Origin: Hydrogenophaga sp. A37
GTDB taxonomy: Bacteria > Pseudomonadota > Gammaproteobacteria > Burkholderiales > Burkholderiaceae_C
Length of the DNA stretch: 64,000 nt
Assembly: GCF_002001205.1 (NCBI RefSeq)
Contig: NZ_MUNZ01000085.1
Span: 85,151-149,150, forward strand
Direction: 5' to 3'
Shown: positions 58,114-64,000 of the stretch, piece by piece
Layout: each line of letters opens with the position of its first letter
How positions within the stretch are numbered: position 1 is the stretch's first letter
Translations under genes and position numbers: made by a program
Notes under the pieces: model-generated
The model's database searches: none
What the model saw: the letters and a program-made list of their open reading frames with translations, nothing else
What the model was told of the DNA's origin: nothing

Positions 58114-61100
58114 ATGGACCTGCCCAAACTCATCCCCGGCAAACGCTTCACCCTGCCCCGCCCCAGCGGCGCGGCCGATGCCCTGCTGCTGGCCCAGCTC
58201 GGTGCGCGCGAAAAAGCGGCCGGCCGCCTCACGGCCATCGTCACGGCTGACGCCACCGACGCGCAGCGCCTGATTGACGAGATGGCGTTCTTCGCGCCCG
58301 GCCTGCGCTGTGCGCTGTTCCCGGACTGGGAGACCCTGCCCTACGACACGTTTTCGCCGCACCAGGACCTGATCTCCGAGCGCCTGGCCACGCTCTGGCG
58401 CATCCAGCAGCACGACAAGGACACCGGTGCCGACGTGGTGCTGGTGCCCGCCACCACCGCGCTCTACCGGTTGGCGCCGCCGTCCTTCCTGGCCGGCTAC
58501 ACCTTCCAGTTCAAGGTCAAGCAGAAGCTCGACGAAGCCAAGCTCAAGGGCCAGCTCACACTCGCTGGCTACCAGCACGTGACCCAGGTGGTGAGCCCCG
58601 GCGAATACGCGGTGCGCGGCGGCCTGATCGATCTCTTTCCCATGGGATCGCAGGTGCCCTACCGCGTGGACCTGTTCGACGACGAGATCGACAGCATCCG
58701 CACCTTCGACCCCGACAGCCAGCGCAGCCTCTACCCGGTGCCGGAAGTGCGCTTGCTGCCCGGACGCGAGTTCCCGATGGACGACGCGGCGCGCGCCAAA
58801 TTCCGCAGCCGCTGGCGCGAACTGCTCGACGGCGACCCGACCAAGAGCCGCGTCTACAAGGACATGGGCAACGGCGTGGCCACCGCCGGTATCGAGTACT
58901 ACCTGCCGCTGTTCTTCGAACAGACCGCCACCGTCTTTGACTATCTCGGGGAGAAAGCGACGGTGGTGCTGCACGGCGACCTCGAACCCGCATTCCAGCG
59001 CTTCTGGCAGGACACGCAGGACCGCTACCGCCTCGTCAAGAGCGACCCCGAGCGCCCCGCGCTGCCGCCCGAAAGCCTGTTCCTCTCAGCCGAGCAGTTC
59101 TACACCGGCGCCAACGCGCACGCCCAGCTCGCCATCCGCCCGGCGGTGGAAGATGTGGCCGACAACGCCTTCGCGCAAAAGCTGGGCGACCTCTCGGTGG
59201 TGCGCAGCGCCGAAGACCCGCTCTCGCGCCTGCAGGGCCACATCCGCAACACCCAGCACCGCGTGCTGCTGCTGGCCGAGAGCGACGGCCGACGCGAGAG
59301 CCTGCTGGACTTTCTGCGCGCCAGCGGCCTGAACCCGCCCGCCTTCGATACGCTGGCCGAGTTCCAGGCCAGCGACGAAAAGACCGGCATCGCCACCTCG
59401 GTGCTCACCATCGGTTTCAGCTCGCTGGAAGACGGCATCGACTTCGTCACCGAGACCGAACTCTTCGCCGCCGGCCCCACCACGCGCCGGCGCAAGAAGC
59501 AGGAACAGGTCAGTGACGTCGATGCGCTGATCAAGGACCTGAGCGAGCTCAACGTGGGCGACCCAGTGGTTCACAACGCCCACGGCATCGGCCGCTACCG
59601 GGGCCTGGTCCACATGGACATGGGCGAAAAGAACCCGGACGGCACGCCCGCGCTGATGGAGTTCCTGCACCTCGAATACGCCGACAAGGCGGTGCTCTAC
59701 GTGCCGGTGAGCCAGTTGCAACTGATCGGCCGTTACACCGGCGTGAGCGCCGACGAAGCGCCGCTGCACCGCCTGGGCAGCGGCCAGTGGGAAAAAGCCA
59801 AACGCAAGGCGGCCGAACAGGTGCGCGACGCTGCGGCCGAGCTGCTGAACATCTACGCCCGCCGCGCCGCGCGCCAGGGCCATGCGTTCCGCTTCTCGGC
59901 ACAGGACTACGAGATCTTCGCCAACGACTTCGGCTTCGACGAAACCGCCGACCAGCGCGGCGCGATCCACGCCGTGATCCAGGACATGATCAGCCCGCGC
60001 CCGATGGACCGGCTGGTGTGCGGCGACGTCGGCTTCGGCAAGACCGAGGTCGCCTTGCGCGCCGCCTTCGTGGCCGTGACCGGCGGGCGCCAGGTCGCCT
60101 TCCTTGCGCCCACCACGCTGCTGGCCGAGCAGCACTACCAGACGCTGGTGGACCGCTTCGGCAAGTGGCCGGTGAAGATCGCGGAGATGAGCCGCTTCCG
60201 CTCGCAAAAGGAAATCACGGCGGCGCAGAAAGGCATTGCCGACGGCTCAGTCGACATCGTCGTCGGCACGCACAAGCTGCTGAGCGAAAAGACAAAGTTC
60301 AAAGACCTCGGCCTGCTCATCATCGACGAAGAACACCGCTTCGGCGTGCGCCACAAGGAGCAGATGAAGGCGCTGCGCGCCGAGGTGGACGTGCTCACGC
60401 TCACCGCCACGCCGATTCCGCGCACGCTGGGCATGGCGCTCGAAGGCCTACGCGACCTGTCGGTCATCGCCACCGCGCCGCAACGCCGGCTGGCGATCAA
60501 GACCTTTGTGCGCAACGAAGGCAACGGCGTGATCCGCGAAGCCGTGTTGCGCGAACTGAAGCGTGGCGGCCAGGTCTACTTCCTGCACAACGAAGTCGAC
60601 ACGATCGAAAACCGCAAGCAGAAGCTCGAAGAAATCTTGCCCGAAGCGCGCATCGCCATCGCCCACGGCCAAATGCCCGAGCGCGACCTGGAGCGCGTGA
60701 TGCGCGACTTCGTGGCGCAGCGCTACAACCTGCTGCTGTGCTCGACCATCATCGAGACCGGCATCGACGTACCCACGGCGAACACCATCGTCATGAGCCG
60801 CGCCGACAAGTTCGGCCTGGCCCAGCTGCACCAGCTGCGTGGCCGCGTGGGCCGCAGCCACCACCAGGCCTATGCCTACCTCATGGTGCCGGACATCGAG
60901 GGCCTGACCAAGCAGGCCTCGCAGCGGCTCGACGCGATCCAGCAGATGGAAGAACTCGGCTCCGGCTTCTACTTGGCCATGCACGACCTGGAGATTCGCG
61001 GCGCCGGCGAGGTGCTGGGCGAGAACCAGAGCGGCAACATGCTGGAGGTGGGCTTCCAGCTCTACAACGAGATGCTCAACGAAGCCGTGCGCTCGCTCAA

Positions 61101-61605
61101 AGCCGGGCGCGAACCCGACCTGCTCAGTCCGCTGAGCGTGACCACCGACATCAACCTGCATGCCCCCGCCTTGCTGCCCAGCGACTACTGCGGCGACGTG
61201 CACCTGCGCCTGTCGTTCTACAAGAAGCTCGCCACCGCCAAGACCACCGACCAGGTGGACGCGCTGCTGGAAGAGATCGTGGACCGCTTCGGCAAGCTGC
61301 CGGCCCAGGCGCAGACGCTGATCGACGTGCACCGCCTGCGCTGCATCAGCGCGCCCTACGGCGTGGTGAAGGTGGACGCAGCGCCCGGCGTCACGAACAT
61401 CACCTTCAAGGCCAACCCGCCCATCGAGCCGATGCGCATCATCGAGCTGATCCAGAAGAACCGGCACATCAAGCTCGCCGGCAACGAGAAGCTGCGCATT
61501 GAGCGCGCGCTGCCAGAAGTGAAAGACCGGGTGCAACTGGTGCGCGATGTGCTGCGCTCGCTCGGGCAGCCAGTGAAGGCTGCGGAGCCGGCGGGTGCGG
61601 CCTGA
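58114..61605 (+). CDS. mfd: Transcription-repair coupling factor Mfd
   Basis: The 1163-residue protein from ATG 58114 (MDLPKLIPGKRFTLPR) has UvrB-like N-terminal domains (LFPDWETLPYDTFSPHQDL, GEYAVRGGLIDLFP), a CarD-like RNA polymerase interaction domain (VGDPVVHNAHGIGRYRGL), a superfamily II helicase motor (CGDVGFGKTEVALRAAF, IIDEEHRFGVRHKEQM, LTATPIPRTL, GRVGRSHHQAYAYL) and the C-terminal TRCF domain. It removes RNA polymerase stalled at lesions and recruits UvrA. The frame is open from 57334, opposite ispD, but that part is not Mfd-like. Confidence 0.98.
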   Translation: MDLPKLIPGKRFTLPRPSGAADALLLAQLGAREKAAGRLTAIVTADATDAQRLIDEMAFFAPGLRCALFPDWETLPYDTFSPHQDLISERLATLWRIQQHDKDTGADVVLVPATTALYRLAPPSFLAGYTFQFKVKQKLDEAKLKGQLTLAGYQHVTQVVSPGEYAVRGGLIDLFPMGSQVPYRVDLFDDEIDSIRTFDPDSQRSLYPVPEVRLLPGREFPMDDAARAKFRSRWRELLDGDPTKSRVYKDMGNGVATAGIEYYLPLFFEQTATVFDYLGEKATVVLHGDLEPAFQRFWQDTQDRYRLVKSDPERPALPPESLFLSAEQFYTGANAHAQLAIRPAVEDVADNAFAQKLGDLSVVRSAEDPLSRLQGHIRNTQHRVLLLAESDGRRESLLDFLRASGLNPPAFDTLAEFQASDEKTGIATSVLTIGFSSLEDGIDFVTETELFAAGPTTRRRKKQEQVSDVDALIKDLSELNVGDPVVHNAHGIGRYRGLVHMDMGEKNPDGTPALMEFLHLEYADKAVLYVPVSQLQLIGRYTGVSADEAPLHRLGSGQWEKAKRKAAEQVRDAAAELLNIYARRAARQGHAFRFSAQDYEIFANDFGFDETADQRGAIHAVIQDMISPRPMDRLVCGDVGFGKTEVALRAAFVAVTGGRQVAFLAPTTLLAEQHYQTLVDRFGKWPVKIAEMSRFRSQKEITAAQKGIADGSVDIVVGTHKLLSEKTKFKDLGLLIIDEEHRFGVRHKEQMKALRAEVDVLTLTATPIPRTLGMALEGLRDLSVIATAPQRRLAIKTFVRNEGNGVIREAVLRELKRGGQVYFLHNEVDTIENRKQKLEEILPEARIAIAHGQMPERDLERVMRDFVAQRYNLLLCSTIIETGIDVPTANTIVMSRADKFGLAQLHQLRGRVGRSHHQAYAYLMVPDIEGLTKQASQRLDAIQQMEELGSGFYLAMHDLEIRGAGEVLGENQSGNMLEVGFQLYNEMLNEAVRSLKAGREPDLLSPLSVTTDINLHAPALLPSDYCGDVHLRLSFYKKLATAKTTDQVDALLEEIVDRFGKLPAQAQTLIDVHRLRCISAPYGVVKVDAAPGVTNITFKANPPIEPMRIIELIQKNRHIKLAGNEKLRIERALPEVKDRVQLVRDVLRSLGQPVKAAEPAGAA

Positions 61606-61657
61606 TCTGGCACGGCTCCACGCGAAACCATTCATGCCCTGTACGGATAATCCAGAC

Positions 61658-62383
61658 ATGACTTCCACCACCGAATTCGCCCCCGGCCTCACCGTCCAAG
61701 GCTTCACGCCGCCGCTGAACCTCAAGGATTTCAAGCTCATCGCGTTCGACATGGACTCCACGCTCATCAACATCGAGTGTGTGGACGAAATCGCCGATGC
61801 CGCCGGCCGCAAGGCCGAGGTGTCGGCCATCACCGAGGCCGCCATGCGCGGTGAAATCACCGACTACAAAGAAAGCCTGCGCCAGCGCGTCGCCCTGCTG
61901 CGTGGCGTGACCGTGGCGCACATGGAACAGGTGCTGGCCGAACGCCTGCAGCTCAACCCGGGCGCCGAAGCGCTGGTGAAGGCCTGCAAGGCCGCGGGGC
62001 TGAAGGTGCTGCTGGTCTCGGGCGGTTTCACCTATTTCACCGACCGCGTGCGCGACCGGCTTGGCATCGACTTCGCGCGCTCCAACGTGCTGGAAATCGA
62101 GAGCGGCCCCAACTGCGGCCAGCTCACCGGGCGCATGGTGGACCAGGCCTGGGGCGACATCTGCGACGGTGCCGAAAAGCGCCGCACGCTGCTGGAAGTG
62201 GCGTCGCTGCTGTGCATCGAACCCGACCAGTGCATCGCCATGGGCGACGGCGCCAACGACCTGCCGATGATGGGCGTGGCAGGCCTCTCGGTGGCCTACC
62301 ACGCGAAGCCGAAGGTGCGCGAACAGGCCATGGTCGCCATCAACGAAGGCGGGCTCGACCGCCTGCTCGAAATCCTGCGCTGA
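61658..62383 (+). CDS. serB: Phosphoserine phosphatase
   Basis: The 241-residue protein from ATG 61658 is a HAD phosphatase: nucleophile aspartate in IAFDMDSTLINIECVDEIA, LVSGGFTYFTDRV for motif II, and MGDGANDLPMMGVAGLSVAYH for motifs III-IV. It makes serine from phosphoserine. It lacks the N-terminal ACT domain of longer SerB proteins. No ribosome binding site is seen; a -10-like GATAAT ends 7 nt before the ATG, so a leaderless transcript is possible but unproven. It lies 52 nt after mfd. Confidence 0.96.
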   Translation: MTSTTEFAPGLTVQGFTPPLNLKDFKLIAFDMDSTLINIECVDEIADAAGRKAEVSAITEAAMRGEITDYKESLRQRVALLRGVTVAHMEQVLAERLQLNPGAEALVKACKAAGLKVLLVSGGFTYFTDRVRDRLGIDFARSNVLEIESGPNCGQLTGRMVDQAWGDICDGAEKRRTLLEVASLLCIEPDQCIAMGDGANDLPMMGVAGLSVAYHAKPKVREQAMVAINEGGLDRLLEILR

Positions 62384-62385
62384 GG

Positions 62386-62409
62386 CGCCGCTCAGCCTGC
62401 CGAGCGGCG
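62386..62409. terminator. Hairpin across the convergent ends of serB and the small basic protein gene
   Basis: CGCCGCTC (62386-62393) and GAGCGGCG (62402-62409) form an 8-bp stem that starts 2 nt after the serB stop and includes part of the stop codon of the minus-strand gene. T-runs are weak on both sides, so termination strength is doubtful. Confidence 0.4.
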
Positions 62410-62724
62410 GTTGTGCTTGGTGCGGCGGATCTTGTGGCTGGCGCGGTCCTGCGCCTTCTCGATGCGCACGGCCTCCTTGCCCGTCACCTGACCGTCCGCC
62501 TCGATGCGGCCTTCGAGCCGGTTGATGTGGCGCTGCTGTTGCTCCAGCCGTGCCTGCTCCACCGGGGTGATCTGACCGGACCCCACACCCTGGTCGATGC
62601 GGTGGGATTGGCGCGCCTGCCGGTTGTCCACGCGTTGCGACTGCTGGTCGCCCGCGTGTGCCTGAGCGGCGAACAGGGTCAGGCCGAGGGTGGCAGCGGT
62701 CAGGGGTTTGAGCCAGTGGTTCAT
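62392..62724 (-). CDS. Small exported basic protein, unknown function
   Basis: The 110-residue protein from ATG 62724 has a clear signal peptide (LTAATLGLTLFAAQAHA) and GGAAG a few bases upstream. The mature part is highly charged and helical, with QSQRVDNRQARQSHRIDQGV, ITPVEQARLEQQQRHINRLE, and a basic end (RIRRTKHNRRSAG-type). The repeating Q/R/E pattern suggests coiled helices in the periplasm. I recognise no characterised family. It converges on serB with an 8-nt gap. Confidence 0.75.
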   Translation of the reverse strand: MNHWLKPLTAATLGLTLFAAQAHAGDQQSQRVDNRQARQSHRIDQGVGSGQITPVEQARLEQQQRHINRLEGRIEADGQVTGKEAVRIEKAQDRASHKIRRTKHNRRSAG

Positions 62725-62916
62725 GGTGCTTCCTTTTGCGTGGGTGTCGGGACCGGAGTGGTCCTTGCCTGCTTTGAACCAGCACCGGGCCTGCGGCTTA
62801 CGCCTCCGAGCCCCAACCCGTGTAAAACACCAGGGTATTGCGTAAGAACCCGGACCGGCCTGGGTTGAAGCGGTGGCAGACACGTCCGTCACCCGCCCGT
62901 CGGCCACATACACACC
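62725..62916. promoter_or_regulatory. Divergent region before the DUF3106-sigma factor genes
   Basis: This 192-nt gap must carry promoters for the small exported protein (minus) and the DUF3106-sigma unit (plus). I noted a small palindrome GTGTAAAACAC at about 62820-62830 and AAGAACCCGG near 62844, loosely like an ECF -35, but no convincing promoter pair. Confidence 0.3.
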
Positions 62917-63360
62917 ATGAACAATGCCTTCCGTTCGCTGCTGGTCCGCTGCCTGGCCTGCGGCGCCTTGCTGTTCAGCGCCGCTGCCGCTCAGGCCACG
63001 CCGCTGGCCGTGCCCGACGCCCGTGAATGGTCGCGCCTCACCCCCGCACAGCAGGCCGAGATCAAGCAGCGGCTCAAGGACGCCTCGCCTGCAGAGCGCC
63101 AGGCCTTCCGCCAGCGCCTGCGCGAGCAGTTGGAAACCCTGACGCCGCAGGAGCGACAGGCCCTGATTGAGCAGACGCGCCAGCGCTGGCAAGCACTGGC
63201 CCCCGAAGAAAAACGCCGCCTCGCCGAAGAGCGCCGCGATCAGGTGCGCGAGATGACGCCAGCCGAACGCCGCGAGCTGCTGCGCCAGCGGCGCGACATG
63301 CTCAACAAGCTGAGCCCCGCCGAACGTCGGGCGCTGCGCGAAAAACTCCCGGCCGACTGA
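62917..63360 (+). CDS. DUF3106 domain-containing exported protein
   Basis: This 147-residue protein has a signal peptide (RCLACGALLFSAAAAQA) and then about six tandem helical units of 15-20 residues, each opening with a turn such as LTPAQQAE, ASPAERQA, LTPQERQA, LAPEEKRR, MTPAERRE and LSPAERRA. This repeat is the DUF3106 pattern. The product should be an elongated, very charged helical protein in the periplasm; its function is unknown, with some likeness to Spy/CpxP-type helical stress proteins in composition only. Its stop is 4 nt before the sigma-factor gene, so they are one operon. Confidence 0.85.
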   Translation: MNNAFRSLLVRCLACGALLFSAAAAQATPLAVPDAREWSRLTPAQQAEIKQRLKDASPAERQAFRQRLREQLETLTPQERQALIEQTRQRWQALAPEEKRRLAEERRDQVREMTPAERRELLRQRRDMLNKLSPAERRALREKLPAD

Positions 63361-63364
63361 GCCC

Positions 63365-64000
63365 ATGAGCGAACCCCCTGCCGCCATGGGCCTGAGCGCC
63401 TCTCTCCAGGGCCTGGGTCGCTGGGTCGGCCGCGCGTTGGCGCCCGGCCCAGCGAGCGTGCCGCGAGGCGACGGTTGGGCGCTGTGGCGTGCCGCCTGCG
63501 ACGGCCACGCGGCCAGTGCCCGGGGGCTGGTTCACCAGCTCACGCCGCAGGCCATGGGGTTGGCCATGCAGATGCTGGCACGGCGGGAAGACGCGGAAGA
63601 CGTGGTGCAGGAGGCCTTTCTGCGCCTGTGGAGCAGCCGACCGAGCGACACCCACGGCGCCACGCTCGCGACCTTCTTCAACACCATCGTCATCAACCGC
63701 TGCAAGACCTGGCTCACCCGGCGCCGCGAACTCAGCGCCGACCCTGAGCAGCTGGCCGAGCTGTCCGACGCTTGGCAACATGACCAGGCCGAGGCCCCCG
63801 ACCCGTTGCCCGCGCTGAGCGCCACCCAGCTGCAGGCCGCCATGGCGCGCCTGCCCGCGCGCCAGCGCATGGCCCTGGCCATGTGGGCCTACGCCGACGC
63901 CGACGTGGCCGACATCGCCCGTTCAATGGAACTCGACAGCAACGCCGCACACCAACTGCTGCACCGAGCGAAGACCGCCCTCAGACGCCAGCTCCAGGAG
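63365..64000 (+). CDS. ECF-type RNA polymerase sigma factor (3' truncated)
   Basis: The frame from ATG 63365 is open through the window end, giving at least 212 residues. Sigma region 2 is at about residues 35-100 with REDAEDVVQEAFLRLW and FFNTIVINRCKTWLTRR; region 4 is at about 155-205 with ARLPARQRMALAMWAYADADVADIARSM and a recognition helix before HQLLHRAKTALRR. The N-terminus carries an extra roughly 30 residues. It starts 4 nt after the DUF3106 gene. The expected anti-sigma factor would lie just beyond the window. Confidence 0.88.
   Translation, partial: MSEPPAAMGLSASLQGLGRWVGRALAPGPASVPRGDGWALWRAACDGHAASARGLVHQLTPQAMGLAMQMLARREDAEDVVQEAFLRLWSSRPSDTHGATLATFFNTIVINRCKTWLTRRRELSADPEQLAELSDAWQHDQAEAPDPLPALSATQLQAAMARLPARQRMALAMWAYADADVADIARSMELDSNAAHQLLHRAKTALRRQLQE

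Noticed and set aside
61640..61660. Leaderless serB transcript from a GATAAT -10
   Set aside because: No -35 element and read-through from mfd is simpler; kept only as a remark.

Overview
The window is GC-rich chromosomal DNA from a betaproteobacterium, most likely a member of the Comamonadaceae (Hydrogenophaga/Acidovorax-like). Reasons: an unbroken rpsB-tsf-pyrH-frr-uppS-cdsA-dxr-rseP-bamA-ompH-lpxD-fabZ-lpxA-lpxB-rnhB block, a carA-small ORF-carB arrangement, a PhaR-type polyhydroxyalkanoate regulator, an E3 (lpdA) carrying its own lipoyl domain, and an intergenic repeat of a type I recall from this family. The genus is inference. I see no phage, insertion sequence, integron or CRISPR.

Layout. 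1-4.8 kb is accessory metabolism: the end of a sugar ABC transporter binding protein, a zinc sugar-acid dehydrogenase, a MocR/PdxR-type regulator divergent from a flavin-binding oxidase-like protein, and a DUF72 protein. 5-11.4 kb holds the pyruvate dehydrogenase complex (lpdA, aceF, aceE; minus strand). 11.5-14.7 kb is a membrane PAS histidine kinase with a FixJ/NarL-type response regulator. Next come folD, an orphan polytopic membrane protein, a DUF4149 protein and greA, then an alpha/beta hydrolase and an AraC regulator lying between greA and carB, then carB, a 120-residue unknown and carA.

25.4-40.6 kb is one long minus-strand run from rpsB down to an RNA methyltransferase gene. It joins translation (S2, EF-Ts, RRF), UMP kinase, isoprenoid and undecaprenyl synthesis, CDP-DAG synthesis, RseP, BamA, Skp and lipid A genes, many with 1-8 nt overlaps. 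rpsB has an extended -10 promoter and a long structured leader, with a terminator-like hairpin after rpsB and a perfect hairpin after tsf.

40.9-49.2 kb: a D-amino acid dehydrogenase-like oxidoreductase, two possible tiny ORFs, nnr, yggT, rnr, tRNA-Leu(CAG), rimO, phaR and tRNA-Val(GAC). 49.2-53.3 kb: relA (hydrolase-dead type), a hydrolase and a 3-hydroxybutyrate dehydrogenase; with phaR this suggests polyhydroxybutyrate metabolism. 53.4-64 kb: a SIMPL-domain protein with a small secreted partner, ompR-envZ, ispD-ispF, mfd, serB, a small basic exported protein, a DUF3106 protein and the start of an ECF sigma factor cut by the window end.

Most of the window is conserved housekeeping DNA. The less explained material is small or regulatory: leader hairpins before greA, rpsB and mfd, a 16-codon ORF with a strong ribosome binding site just ahead of nnr, the AraC/hydrolase pair between carB and greA, and the DUF3106-sigma factor unit. 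I did not find a clearly new multi-gene system.
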